Shown: one piece after another, positions 9,553 to 17,902 of the stretch
Layout: each line of letters opens with the position of its first letter
Numbering within the stretch: the stretch's first letter is position 1
From: Frankiales bacterium
Lineage (GTDB): Bacteria; Actinomycetota; Actinomycetes; Mycobacteriales; SCTD01
NCBI GenBank assembly: GCA_025464695.1
Contig: JAODNQ010000270.1
Coordinates: 27,674 to 91,673 of the forward strand
Direction of reading: 5' to 3'
Length of the DNA stretch: 64,000 bases
Translations under genes and position numbers: made by a program
Notes under the pieces: generated by a model
What the model was told of the DNA's origin: nothing
Database searches by the model: none
The model's input: only the letters and a program-made list of their open reading frames with translations

Positions 9553-9873
9553 ATGGACAACGAGCTGGACCAGGCCCTGAACGACCCTACGTCGCCGGCC
9601 GTCGTCGCTCGTAAGTTCGATGAGACCACCGACCCGACAGAGCTGGCGGCCTGGTCGGGTGCCGAGGTCATCGAGGTGGAGGTGACGAACAGCGACGGAG
9701 AGGTGGCGGTCCAGCCGGTCCTCGAGGTACCGACGCCCAGGGGCGCGAGGCCAGCGGTCGAGGGTGACTGGGTCGTACGGCTCGGCGAGGGCAAGTTCGT
9801 CCCCGTCGCCGCGGACGACTTCACGGCACGGTTCGAGCCGCTCGAGCCGGGCGAGTTCGGCGAGGAGAGCTAG
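9553..9873 (+). CDS. Hypothetical acidic protein with C-terminal GDWVV domain
   Basis: This acidic protein of 106 residues starts with ATG at 9553. The N-terminal half resembles a substrate-exchange helix (ARKFDETTDPTELAAWSGAE). The C-terminal half has GDWVVRLGEGKFVPVAADDF and ends FEPLEPGEFGEES, a pattern seen in small phage- and genome-encoded proteins (PGDWVVxxxxGExYPxxxxxFxxxYEP). It is probably a cytoplasmic protein of unknown role. Its stop codon is shared with the diguanylate cyclase gene on the opposite strand through one CTAG. Confidence 0.65.
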   Translation: MDNELDQALNDPTSPAVVARKFDETTDPTELAAWSGAEVIEVEVTNSDGEVAVQPVLEVPTPRGARPAVEGDWVVRLGEGKFVPVAADDFTARFEPLEPGEFGEES

Positions 9874-11384
9874 ACGCTGACGCTCTCCGCGCCGGCCAGC
9901 ACCACCGTGTCGCGCCCCCGGGCCTTGGCCTCGTAGACCGCGGCGTCCGCCCGGGCCAGCGTCGTCGACGGTGCGTCGCCCTGCCGGTGAGTCGCGATCC
10001 CGACCGAGAACGTCACCGGCCCGTCCCACTTCTCGAGCAGCCGCTGCACCACCACCTGGGCCGCCCCGGTCATATCGACGGACGCTGCGCTCGGCAGCAC
10101 GAGGGCGAACTCCTCGCCGCCGTACCGCGCCGCGCAGTCGCCCTCGCGCACGCACGAGCGCAGCGCCTTGCCGAACGCCACGAGGACGGCGTCGCCGGCG
10201 GCGTGCCCCTCGGTGTCGTTGAGCCGCTTGAAGTGGTCCAGGTCGAGGAAGACGACGGCGCCGCCGGGGCGCAGCCGGTCGAGGGCCTCGAGGAACACCC
10301 GGCGGTTCGCCAGGCCGGTCAGGGCGTCCGTGGAGGCCTGCACCTCGAGCCGCCCGACCGAGCGGAGCCGCTCGAGCAGCGCGCCGGCCTGGTGGGACAG
10401 CAGCGAGACGACCTGCTGGCTGAACTCGTCCAGCACCTCGCGCGGCTCGTGCCACCCGACGACCACGCAGCCGAGGTAGCCGCCCTCGCCGGGCACCGGG
10501 ATGAACAGGCAGGAGGCGAAGCCGAGCCGGGCCACCACCGAGCGGGCCAGCAGCGGTGACATCGGGGCATCGCCCACGAAGATCGCCCGGCCCTCCTGCA
10601 GCGCCAGTCCGATGCCGGACCGGGCCGCAGCGTCGACCACCAGCGAGCCGAGAGGCGCATCCACCCCACGCTGCCCGCGGTTGGCGTAGAGCGGGGAGCC
10701 GGGCGCCGTCGCGACCATCACCACGACGGCATCGGGGCTCAGCAGCGTGTGGGCCAGCTCGGCGACGAGGTCGGCCGCGGTGGTCTCGGTCCCGGCCTCG
10801 TGCAGGGCGGTGACGGCGTGCAGCAGGGCCTGGGTGGATGACGTCGCGGTCTGCGAGCGGCTCGTGCTGACCGAGAGCACCTCGCCCACGACCACGGACA
10901 GCAGCGCCGCGCCGATCAGGTCCACCGCGACGGACGCCGGCTCCGCGCCGGCGAGCGCGACGAAGGCGCTGCCGAGCGTGATCGGCGCCAGGTAGAGCGA
11001 GGACCGCGGGGGCTGCGTCAGCCCGGCGTACAGGGCGGCGAGCGCCCAGAACAGCAGGTAGTGGCTGACCGCCCCTGCCCAGGCCCCGAGTGCCCCGCCG
11101 ATCAGCACCTGGCCCCAGACGTGCGGCACCAGGGTGGTCCAGCGCGGCATCCGCGACCACGGCAGCAGGAGGAACAGGACCGACGTCGCCAGCGCGGCCG
11201 CCGTCGTCGCCCAGACTGCCGCGAGGTCGACGTCGGGGGGCAGGAAGCCGATCGTGCCGACCATCGCGATGCCGGCCAGCAGGAAGAGCACGGCCGCGAG
11301 CCGTCCGGCCGTGCGCTGCGGGTCCGCCGTCCGGTCCCAGACGCGCGTGTCCCGCCACGTGGCGGTGCCGGGGACGCGGGTCAC
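9870..11384 (-). CDS. Membrane GAF-GGDEF diguanylate cyclase
   Basis: This protein of 504 residues is predicted to make the second messenger c-di-GMP from two GTP at the membrane. The N-terminus has about six transmembrane helices (residues 25-190). A GAF-like sensor domain follows (about 200-335), then a GGDEF domain with DALTGLANRRVFLEALDRL, the metal-binding FLDLDHFKRLND and the active-site loop RYGGEEFALVLP (GGEEF, intact). No inhibitory-site RxxD is obvious just before GGEEF. No EAL or HD-GYP domain is attached. The GTG start at 11384 was chosen because the frame upstream becomes Arg/Pro-rich and loses coding character. An RsiG-type c-di-GMP effector is encoded 14 kb away. Confidence 0.9.
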   Translation of the reverse strand: MTRVPGTATWRDTRVWDRTADPQRTAGRLAAVLFLLAGIAMVGTIGFLPPDVDLAAVWATTAAALATSVLFLLLPWSRMPRWTTLVPHVWGQVLIGGALGAWAGAVSHYLLFWALAALYAGLTQPPRSSLYLAPITLGSAFVALAGAEPASVAVDLIGAALLSVVVGEVLSVSTSRSQTATSSTQALLHAVTALHEAGTETTAADLVAELAHTLLSPDAVVVMVATAPGSPLYANRGQRGVDAPLGSLVVDAAARSGIGLALQEGRAIFVGDAPMSPLLARSVVARLGFASCLFIPVPGEGGYLGCVVVGWHEPREVLDEFSQQVVSLLSHQAGALLERLRSVGRLEVQASTDALTGLANRRVFLEALDRLRPGGAVVFLDLDHFKRLNDTEGHAAGDAVLVAFGKALRSCVREGDCAARYGGEEFALVLPSAASVDMTGAAQVVVQRLLEKWDGPVTFSVGIATHRQGDAPSTTLARADAAVYEAKARGRDTVVLAGAESVSV

Positions 11385-11501
11385 CTGTTGATCCTCGACC
11401 CTCGGCACGGGTTCTGGACTGGTTCGAAGGGGCGGTCTGCGGCCCACCCGAGGGGTGTCGACGGGGTGCAACGGCACACCCGTGTTGCGCGGACGCACCT
11501 G

Positions 11502-11750
11502 GTGTACTGGTTCGTCCCGTTGCGCAGCACGAGGAGTCTGGTGGGCAGCAGTCAGCGCAGTAGGCAGGTCGGGCTGCTGGCCCGGACCTGCAGCGGCTGC
11601 GGCGAGGTCGGGACGCTGCGGGTCAAGGAGGTCCAGGACCTGCGGCGCTGGGGGCCGTTCCGCCTCAAGGACCGCGAGCCTTACCGGCTGGCCCGCTGCA
11701 CGAACTGCAAGACCGTGGTGCCGGTGCGGCGCGACGACCCGGTCAGCTAG
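11502..11750 (+). CDS. Small zinc-ribbon protein
   Basis: This protein of 82 residues has two Cys knuckles, CSGCG and CTNCK, separated by about 35 residues, which should form one zinc ribbon. The N-terminus VYWFVPLRSTRSLVG resembles the start of a family of small actinobacterial zinc-ribbon proteins. The GTG at 11502 is the best start; a GTG at 11541 would remove the hydrophobic beginning. It ends at a CTAG that also supplies the stop of the dehydrogenase gene on the other strand. Its function is not known. Confidence 0.6.
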   Translation: MYWFVPLRSTRSLVGSSQRSRQVGLLARTCSGCGEVGTLRVKEVQDLRRWGPFRLKDREPYRLARCTNCKTVVPVRRDDPVS

Positions 11751-12952
11751 AGCCGGTGCACGCCGGGTGAGGCCGGCAGCGCCGCCCGGGTGTCGAGCAC
11801 CAGCCGTGCCTGCTCCGCGACGGCCGCCAGGTCGAACTCCGCGTGCGGCGTCAGCACCACGACGGCGTCGTAGCCGCCGACGTCGTCCAGCGGCGCCGAG
11901 GTGAGGTCCTCGAAGGCCGGCACGTGGGGGTCGCTGTAGGACACGGTGGCGCCCTTGGCCCGGAGCCGGCGCACCACCTCGACGGCCGGCGACTCCCGGC
12001 AGTCGGCCACCCCCGGCTTGTACGCGACGCCGAGGCACAGCACCGACGCCCGGGACAGCGCGAGGCCGGCGTCGTTGAGCAGGTCGGTCAGCCGCGTGAC
12101 GACGTAGCTGGGCATCCGGGCGTTGATCTCCTGGGCGAGCTCGACGAAGCGGAAGCTCGTGCCGAGCTGGCGCACGCGCCAGGACAGGTAGCTCGGGTCG
12201 ACCGGGATGCAGTGCCCCCCGACGCCGGGCCCCGGGTAGAACGGCATGAACCCGAAGGGCTTCGTGGCGGCGGCGGCGATGACGTCGTGCAGGTCGATGT
12301 CGAGCTCGCGGCAGAACACCGCCATCTCGTTGACCAGGGCGATGTTGACGTGCCGGAACGTGTTCTCCAGCAGCTTGGCCATCTCGGCCTCCCGGGTGCC
12401 GGCCACCGGCACGACCTGATCGGTGACCCGGCGGTAGAGCGCCACGGCCGCCTCGAGGGACTCCGGGGTGGTCCCGCCGACGACCTTCGGGGTGTTGGTG
12501 ATGCCGTAGGTGGGGTTGCCGGGGTCGATGCGCTCGGGCGAGTAGGCCAGCAGGAAGTCGCCCTCCGGGCGGCCCTCGAGCAGCAGCGGCCGCACGACCT
12601 CCTCCGTGGTGCCGGGGTAGGTCGTGGACTCGAGCACGACGAGGTCGCCCGCGGACAGGACGGTCGCCACCGCCCGAGCGGCCGCCTCGACGGCGGACAG
12701 GTCGGGCTGGCCGTCGCGCAGGGGGGTCGGCACGCAGATCACGTAGGTGTCGGCGTCGTCGGGGAGCTCGATGGTGAAGCGGATGCCGGCGATCTCGGCG
12801 TCGGCGACGTCCTCGATGCCGCTGCGCCCCGCCTGCAGCTCGGCCACCCGGGGAGCGTTGACGTCGAACCCGACGACGTCGCCGGTGGCCTGCAGGGCGA
12901 CGGCGAGGGGGAGGCCGACGTAGCCGAGGCCGAGGACGCAGGTGGTGCTCAT
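11747..12952 (-). CDS. Nucleotide-sugar 6-dehydrogenase
   Basis: This NAD-dependent enzyme of 401 residues oxidises C6 of a UDP-hexose or UDP-N-acetylhexosamine to the uronic acid in two steps. The three domains of the family are complete: N-terminal CVLGLGYVGLPLAVALQATG with FDVNAPRVAELQAG, central TYPGTTEEVVRPLL and GNPTYGITNTPKVVGG, then KLLENTFRHVNIALVNEMA and the catalytic Cys in PGPGVGGHCIPVDPSYLSW. The C-terminal VLCLGVAYKPGVADCRESP domain closes it. The sequence is nearest in feel to the WecC/WbpA branch (UDP-ManNAc or UDP-GlcNAc dehydrogenases). The divergent neighbour is a UDP-glucuronate-decarboxylase-like enzyme, so a UDP-glucose substrate cannot be excluded. An ATG at 12961 is an alternative start. 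Confidence 0.9.
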   Translation of the reverse strand: MSTTCVLGLGYVGLPLAVALQATGDVVGFDVNAPRVAELQAGRSGIEDVADAEIAGIRFTIELPDDADTYVICVPTPLRDGQPDLSAVEAAARAVATVLSAGDLVVLESTTYPGTTEEVVRPLLLEGRPEGDFLLAYSPERIDPGNPTYGITNTPKVVGGTTPESLEAAVALYRRVTDQVVPVAGTREAEMAKLLENTFRHVNIALVNEMAVFCRELDIDLHDVIAAAATKPFGFMPFYPGPGVGGHCIPVDPSYLSWRVRQLGTSFRFVELAQEINARMPSYVVTRLTDLLNDAGLALSRASVLCLGVAYKPGVADCRESPAVEVVRRLRAKGATVSYSDPHVPAFEDLTSAPLDDVGGYDAVVVLTPHAEFDLAAVAEQARLVLDTRAALPASPGVHRL

Positions 12953-13250
12953 GGGTCTCATCCAACCGGACGAGGACATGGCGAGACCCCGGGTACTTCC
13001 ACGATCGTCGCCGGGGGTAGGGCCGGAGCTTGACGATCGAGGGCGGCGGGACGAGTGCCGCACCCGGGGTCACTGGTGCCTGTCGTGGATTCGCCGTACG
13101 CCGCAGCGCAGGTGATCCAGTAGTACGTCCTTGCTACGGCGTCCTAACGGACAGCCACCTCACGAGTCCCAGAAGTACTGATTTCTGGACCACCTCCTCT
13201 CTGTGTGCCACCAGCGTAGGTCGGCCTCCCGCGAGTTGTCCACGCCTTTC

Positions 13251-13299
13251 TGCATCACCCGTTCGGCGCTCGACCTGAGGTCGAGACCGGGCCGATGCA
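13251..13299 (+). ncRNA. Candidate structured RNA leader
   Basis: Reading the plus strand, three nested perfect helices can form. TGCATC (13251-13256) pairs with GATGCA (13294-13299). CCCG (13258-13261) pairs with CGGG (13288-13291). CTCGACC (13269-13275) pairs with GGTCGAG (13279-13285), closing a three-base loop. One internal loop is strongly asymmetric (7 versus 2 nt). The element ends 41 nt before the small ORF at 13341. It could be a cis-regulatory leader or a transcription pause site. No known riboswitch class was recognised. Confidence 0.35.
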
Positions 13300-13340
13300 G
13301 CAGTACCGACACACCCCGTGTCCGGACCACTGGAGGACCC

Positions 13341-13463
13341 GTGAGCCCCATGACCCTGCTCGCCAGCGGCATCCCGCTCTCGCTGCTGCTCGACCTCGCC
13401 CTCGGGCCCGACAGCGAGGCGCTCCTGCAGGACGAGGCGCTCGAGGAGAGCTCCACGGCCTAG
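13341..13463 (+). CDS. Small hydrophobic protein, 40 residues
   Basis: The frame starts with GTG at 13341, just after a good ribosome binding site (GGAGGACCC), and encodes [20 protein letters not shown] followed by an acidic tail. The first 20 residues are hydrophobic and helical, perhaps membrane-associated. It ends 11 bp before the start of the downstream epimerase-family gene, so the two are likely co-transcribed. I have a recollection of similar short proteins with an [12 protein letters not shown] core in other actinobacteria, but cannot confirm it. It may act as a leader peptide for the structured RNA upstream. Confidence 0.55.
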   Translation: MSPMTLLASGIPLSLLLDLALGPDSEALLQDEALEESSTA

Positions 13464-13474
13464 CCTCCTGCCCC

Positions 13475-14419
13475 ATGCGAGCGGTGGTCACGGGCGGTGC
13501 AGGGTTCCTGGGGTCGCACCTGTGCGAGAGGCTGCTCGACGACGGGTGCGAGGTCCTGGCGCTCGACAACTTCCTCACCGGCACGCCGGCCAACGTCGAG
13601 CACCTCCTGGGGCGCAAGGGCTTCGACCTCGTCCGGTGCGACGTCACGAACTACGTGCACGTGCCGGGGCCGGTGGACCAGGTGCTGCACTTCGCCTCGC
13701 CGGCGTCGCCGATCGACTACCTGCTGCTGCCGATCGAGACGATGAAGGTCGGCGCGATCGGGACGCTGCACGCGCTGGGGCTGGCGAAGGAGAAGGGCGC
13801 GCGGTTCCTGCTGGCGTCGACGTCGGAGACCTACGGCGATCCGCAGGTCCACCCGCAGCCCGAGACGTACTGGGGTCACGTGAACCCGGTCGGGCCCCGC
13901 GGCGTCTACGACGAGGCCAAGCGGTACGCCGAGGCGCTGACGATGGCCTACCGCCGCACCCACGACGTCGACACCGCGATCCTGCGCATCTTCAACACCC
14001 ACGGCCCGCGGATGCGGCCGAACGACGGCCGGGCGATCCCGGCGTTCGCCTCGCAGGCGCTCCGGGGTCTGCCGATCACCGTGGCGGGGGACGGGTCGCA
14101 GACCCGCTCGATCCAGTACGTCGACGACCTCGTGGAGGGGATCATGCGGCTGCTGCGCAGCGACCTCGCCGGGCCGGTGAACATCGGCAACCCGCACGAG
14201 ACGTCCGTGCTGCACCTCGCCGAGACCGTCAAGCGCCTGACCGGAAGCAGCAGCGAGATCGTGTTCATCGACCGGCCGACCGACGACCCGACGGTCCGCC
14301 AGCCCGACATCACCCTGGCGCGCACCGAGTTGGGCTGGGAGCCGGAGATCGGTTACGAGGAGGGCCTAGAACGGACGCTGGCGTGGTTCCAGGCCCACCC
14401 CGAGCTGGTGCAGCCCTAG
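13475..14419 (+). CDS. UDP-glucuronate decarboxylase-like (UDP-xylose synthase) enzyme
   Basis: This extended SDR protein of 314 residues probably decarboxylates UDP-glucuronate to UDP-xylose. The sequence shows [18 protein letters not shown] (NAD binding), [27 protein letters not shown] (typical of UXS enzymes), [18 protein letters not shown], the YxxxK pair in [17 protein letters not shown], and [20 protein letters not shown]. All match UDP-xylose synthases well. The ATG at 13475 gives normal length. It is transcribed away from the nucleotide-sugar dehydrogenase gene, and together they could supply UDP-xylose for the surface polysaccharide. A related dTDP-glucose dehydratase role is less likely because of the SPASP motif. 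Confidence 0.87.
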   Translation: MRAVVTGGAGFLGSHLCERLLDDGCEVLALDNFLTGTPANVEHLLGRKGFDLVRCDVTNYVHVPGPVDQVLHFASPASPIDYLLLPIETMKVGAIGTLHALGLAKEKGARFLLASTSETYGDPQVHPQPETYWGHVNPVGPRGVYDEAKRYAEALTMAYRRTHDVDTAILRIFNTHGPRMRPNDGRAIPAFASQALRGLPITVAGDGSQTRSIQYVDDLVEGIMRLLRSDLAGPVNIGNPHETSVLHLAETVKRLTGSSSEIVFIDRPTDDPTVRQPDITLARTELGWEPEIGYEEGLERTLAWFQAHPELVQP

Positions 14420-15222
14420 GCCCGCAGCGCCGCCTCGAACGCCTCCCGCAGCGCCCGCCCCACCGGCCCTGCCGCCTTCGGCGCCCCGTCCAGCGACGTC
14501 ACCGCCACGACGCCCCGCACCGACGACAGCAGCAGCATCTCGTCCGCCGCCCGCAGCTCCGCCACGGTCCCCCGCCGGACCACGGCCGGCCCCGGGTGCA
14601 GCCCCAGCGCGACGTCCATCGTCGTCCCCGGCAGGACCCCCACCTCCAGGGCGGGCGGCGTCACGAGCACGCCGTCCGTCACCCACGCGCAGGTCGACGT
14701 CGGGCCCTCGAGCACCTCGCCGTCCGACGACGCGAACACGACGTCGTCCGCCCCCTGCGCCGCCGCTTCGCGCAGCGCGGCCATGTTCACGGCGTACGAC
14801 GTCGACTTCACCCCGCCGAGCAGCCAGTGCGCCTCGGCCCGCAGTGCGGCCGGCACGCCCAGGGGGAGCACCACGGCCGAGACGGTCAGCACGGGCGGCG
14901 GCAGTGCGCTTAGCAGCGCGAACGTCGTCCCACCGCGGCTCACGACGATCCGCAGGACGCCGTCGGGCGCGGGCCAGGACGCCACACCGAGGGCGACGAG
15001 GCCGCGGACGTCGGGGACCTCGAGCGCCAGCCGGGCGCCGCTGCGGCCCAGCCGGGACAGGTGCGCGTCGAGGAAGGCGGGGCGCCCACCGGCGATCCGC
15101 AGGGTCTCGAACACGGACTCGCCGCGCAGCACGCCGGGGTCGTCGGCGCGCAGCAGCGGGGCCGCGGGATCGGCGAGGACGGGGCCCTCCGGCCCCAGGA
15201 CGACGAGGACCGTTTCCGTCAC
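14416..15222 (-). CDS. pabC: Aminodeoxychorismate lyase-like PLP enzyme
   Basis: This fold-type IV pyridoxal-phosphate enzyme of 268 residues probably makes p-aminobenzoate from 4-amino-4-deoxychorismate for folate synthesis. [20 protein letters not shown] and [12 protein letters not shown] form the N-terminal domain. The Schiff-base lysine is in [20 protein letters not shown]. The phosphate-binding glutamate region is [16 protein letters not shown], and [11 protein letters not shown] follows. D-amino acid transaminase or branched-chain aminotransferase activity cannot be fully excluded for this family. Its start lies only 23 bp from the start of the divergent Fur-family gene, and the spacer holds the palindrome CCTCCGGAGG (15223-15232). 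Confidence 0.8.
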   Translation of the reverse strand: MTETVLVVLGPEGPVLADPAAPLLRADDPGVLRGESVFETLRIAGGRPAFLDAHLSRLGRSGARLALEVPDVRGLVALGVASWPAPDGVLRIVVSRGGTTFALLSALPPPVLTVSAVVLPLGVPAALRAEAHWLLGGVKSTSYAVNMAALREAAAQGADDVVFASSDGEVLEGPTSTCAWVTDGVLVTPPALEVGVLPGTTMDVALGLHPGPAVVRRGTVAELRAADEMLLLSSVRGVVAVTSLDGAPKAAGPVGRALREAFEAALRA

Positions 15223-15245
15223 CCTCCGGAGGCTACTGTCGGTTC

Positions 15246-15683
15246 ATGGGGCGGACCGTGCCGGCGGTGGGGCACGACTGGCAGGCCGAGCTGCGGGCCC
15301 GCGGGTACCGGCTGACCCCCCAGCGGCAGCTGGTCCTGGAGGCCGTCGGCACCCTCGGCCACGCGACGCCGGAGGAGATCGTCACGGCGGTCCGCGAGAA
15401 GGCTGCGGGCGTCAACATCTCCACCGTGTACCGGACCCTGGAGCTCCTCGAGGAGCTCGGGCTCGTGCAGCACGCCCACCTCGGGCACGGCAGCCCCACG
15501 TGGTCGGTCGCGGGCGTCGACGACCACCTGCACCTGGTCTGCCGCGACTGCGGCGGCGTGGAGGAGGTCGAGCGGGCGGCCGTCGCGGGGATCGCGGAGG
15601 AGCTCGAGCGGCGCCGGGGCTTCGTCATCGACCTCGGCCACCTGACGGTGTTCGGCCGCTGCCGGGCCTGCGCCCCCGCCTAG
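15246..15683 (+). CDS. Fur-family metal-dependent repressor
   Basis: This DNA-binding regulator of 145 residues belongs to the Fur/Zur/PerR family. The N-terminal winged helix contains YRLTPQRQLVLEAVGTLG and NISTVYRTLELLEELGLV (recognition helix). The dimerisation domain has the metal site DDHLHLVCRDCGGVEEVE and a second Cys pair in GRCRACAP. Both CxxC pairs of the structural zinc site are present. By analogy to FurB/Zur of actinobacteria, zinc is a likely effector; iron or peroxide sensing cannot be ruled out. The ATG at 15246 is the natural start; the long open frame upstream is antisense to pabC. Confidence 0.88.
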   Translation: MGRTVPAVGHDWQAELRARGYRLTPQRQLVLEAVGTLGHATPEEIVTAVREKAAGVNISTVYRTLELLEELGLVQHAHLGHGSPTWSVAGVDDHLHLVCRDCGGVEEVERAAVAGIAEELERRRGFVIDLGHLTVFGRCRACAPA

Positions 15684-15801
15684 CTCTACACCTGTCGCAG
15701 GTAACGGACAGGTCACGAACGACGACCCCGGGACGTTCCGGTCGTTCTCGTACGTGGGGCACACACGTCCCGAGCCGGACACCGAAGGAGCACCACCACC
15801 C

Positions 15802-17808
15802 GTGAAGACCTCCCTGCGTCGCCTGTCGGCGGTCGCCGGCCTGGCCACGACAGCGCTCGTAGCCGGCCTCCTGGTGGCGCCCGGCGCCTCCGCTGCCATC
15901 ACCTCGATCACGCCCAACACGGCGTTCGACAACGAGACGAAGGCGCTGACCTTCAACTTCGGCGACCCGAGCGGCAACTACTTCACCGGGGGCACGGCCA
16001 CGTTCACCCGCACCGGCGCCGCGGCCACCTTCACGGCCACGATCAACCCGACGCCGTCCACGAACGGGCAGACCGGCACGACGGGGAGCATCACCTTCTC
16101 CGACCTCGGCGACGGCCTGTTCTCCGACGGTCCGGCCGACGCCGGCACCTACGGCGCCACCGCCCAGGACCGGCTCCGCGGCCCGGCCGACTCCTGCAGC
16201 TCCTGCTTCACCGTCCTGCCGAGCGCGAAGGTCGCGGTGGGCGCGCTGTCGCCGAACGCGCTCCGCGCGGGCCAGGCCGGCCAGGTCGTCGTCAGCGGCG
16301 ACGGGTTCGAGCGCGGCTCGAAGATCGAGCTGCTGCTGCCCGGCACCACCACGGTCGACCCGAACATCAACGCGAACCAGCTGCCGCCGGCCGACAACGA
16401 CCCGACGACGCGCAACGACGACACCGACGGCATCACCACCAAGGTCATGCTGCGCCGCACCTTCACCGTCGCGGCCGGCGCCCAGACCGGCGCCCGCGAC
16501 GTCCGCGTCACCAACCTCGACGGCACCAGCAGCACCCTGGTCAAGGGCTTCTCCGTCGACGGCGCCCCGCTCACCAGCACCACCCCGACCGGTGGCAACA
16601 ACGACCCCTCGCTGCCCCTCACCCGGGTCACGTTCAACGGCGCCGGGCTCAACCCGGCCGGCACCCCCTTCCTGCAGTACGTCGCCGACCCCGGCTCCAG
16701 CACGCGTGACGCCCTCGGCATCCGCGGCACGCTCGTCGGCACCCCGACGTCGTCGCAGCTGACGGCCGACTTCGACCTGCGCAACGCCGCGCCCGAGGGC
16801 TACCTCCCGGTCGTGCGCAACCCCGACGGCAGCAGCAACGCCTGCGGCTGCACGTTCACGGTCGCCCAGGCCTCGACCCGCGTGACCACGGTCTCGAACC
16901 TCGACAGCGACACCGCCACGGCGGGCACCGACAAGGCGCAGGCCGCCGGCACCACGAAGTCCTTCGTCGTCACCGGCACGGGCTTCGCCAAGGGCACCCG
17001 CGTCACCGTCAGCGGCGCCGGCGTCACCACGACCGCCGTCCAGCTGCTCAGCGACACCGCGCTCCGGGCGACCTTCTCGGTCGCGCCCGGCACCGCCGCC
17101 GGTGACCGCAACGTCACCGCCACCCGCACCGACGGCGTCACCTCCGCCCCGTGCAACGCCTGCTACACGGTGACCGCCGCCACGCCGTCGCCCTCGGCCA
17201 CCCCGACGGCGTCGACCAGCCCGAGCCCGAGCCCCTCCCCGACGGTGCCGGGCCTGCAGGTCGCGACGCCGACCGTGACGATCACGCCGTCGACGATCAC
17301 GGCCTCGCAGAAGGCCGTCGTCGCGGGCACCGCCACCCCGGGCAGCACGGTCCAGCTCTACGCCTACAGCCGCCCCAGCACGCAGTACCAGGTCGTCCGC
17401 ACGGCGACGGTCGGCACTGACGGCCGCTACTCCTTCCAGGTCGGCCCGAGCGGCAACACCCGGCTCTACGTCCGGAGCTTCAACGCCACCAGCTCGGCCC
17501 AGAGCAACAGCGCCGTGCTGACCGTCCGGACGTCGATCAACCTCAAGGTCGCCCGCACCGGCACCCGGACCTACCGCTTCACCGGCAGCACCCTGCCGAA
17601 GCGCGTGGGCCAGCTCGTGACGGTGTTCTACGAGGACGCCAGCGGCAAGCGCACCATCGCCAGCCGCGCCCGGGTCACCGAGCAGGGCACCTACAACGTG
17701 ACCCGCACCTTCGGCGGCACCGGCACCTTCGTGCTCTTCACCGGCACGGGCACCGACAACAACAACGCGGCCAACAACAGCAACCGCGTCCGCACCACGA
17801 TCCGCTAG
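15802..17808 (+). CDS. Secreted IPT/TIG-like repeat protein with conserved C-terminal cassette
   Basis: This predicted surface or secreted protein of 668 residues starts with GTG at 15802 after GAAGGAGC. Its signal peptide is MKTSLRRLSAVAGLATTALV with cleavage near ASAA. The body contains several immunoglobulin-like IPT/TIG-style units, for example AGQAGQVVVSGDGFERGSKI and TKSFVVTGTGFAKGTRVTVS. CSSCF and CNACY pairs end some of the units. A Ser/Pro/Thr linker of about 25 residues precedes the last 180 residues, which are shared with the two genes that follow. No LPxTG motif or C-terminal membrane anchor is present. The role is unknown; adhesion or cell-envelope binding is an inference from the architecture. 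Confidence 0.8.
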   Translation: MKTSLRRLSAVAGLATTALVAGLLVAPGASAAITSITPNTAFDNETKALTFNFGDPSGNYFTGGTATFTRTGAAATFTATINPTPSTNGQTGTTGSITFSDLGDGLFSDGPADAGTYGATAQDRLRGPADSCSSCFTVLPSAKVAVGALSPNALRAGQAGQVVVSGDGFERGSKIELLLPGTTTVDPNINANQLPPADNDPTTRNDDTDGITTKVMLRRTFTVAAGAQTGARDVRVTNLDGTSSTLVKGFSVDGAPLTSTTPTGGNNDPSLPLTRVTFNGAGLNPAGTPFLQYVADPGSSTRDALGIRGTLVGTPTSSQLTADFDLRNAAPEGYLPVVRNPDGSSNACGCTFTVAQASTRVTTVSNLDSDTATAGTDKAQAAGTTKSFVVTGTGFAKGTRVTVSGAGVTTTAVQLLSDTALRATFSVAPGTAAGDRNVTATRTDGVTSAPCNACYTVTAATPSPSATPTASTSPSPSPSPTVPGLQVATPTVTITPSTITASQKAVVAGTATPGSTVQLYAYSRPSTQYQVVRTATVGTDGRYSFQVGPSGNTRLYVRSFNATSSAQSNSAVLTVRTSINLKVARTGTRTYRFTGSTLPKRVGQLVTVFYEDASGKRTIASRARVTEQGTYNVTRTFGGTGTFVLFTGTGTDNNNAANNSNRVRTTIR

Positions 17809-17814
17809 CTGGAA

Positions 17815-17842
17815 CCGCGCCCGGGCTCAGGCCCGGGCGCGG
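17815..17842 (+). terminator. Intrinsic terminator hairpin
   Basis: A perfect 11-bp stem, CCGCGCCCGGG (17815-17825) with CCCGGGCGCGG (17832-17842), begins seven bases after the stop codon of the first secreted paralogue. No T-run follows, as is usual in very GC-rich actinobacteria. Confidence 0.75.
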
Positions 17843-17902
17843 CACCGGGTCCGGCTGCCTGCCGCACCCTCCTGGCCCGCCGGGCCTCCCGAGAGGAACT
17901 CC

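Noticed and set aside
9870..13073. One continuous 1067-residue minus-strand frame covering the diguanylate cyclase and reaching into the dehydrogenase gene
   Set aside because: The upstream part is out of frame with the dehydrogenase and has no coding character. The cyclase has its own GTG start at 11384.
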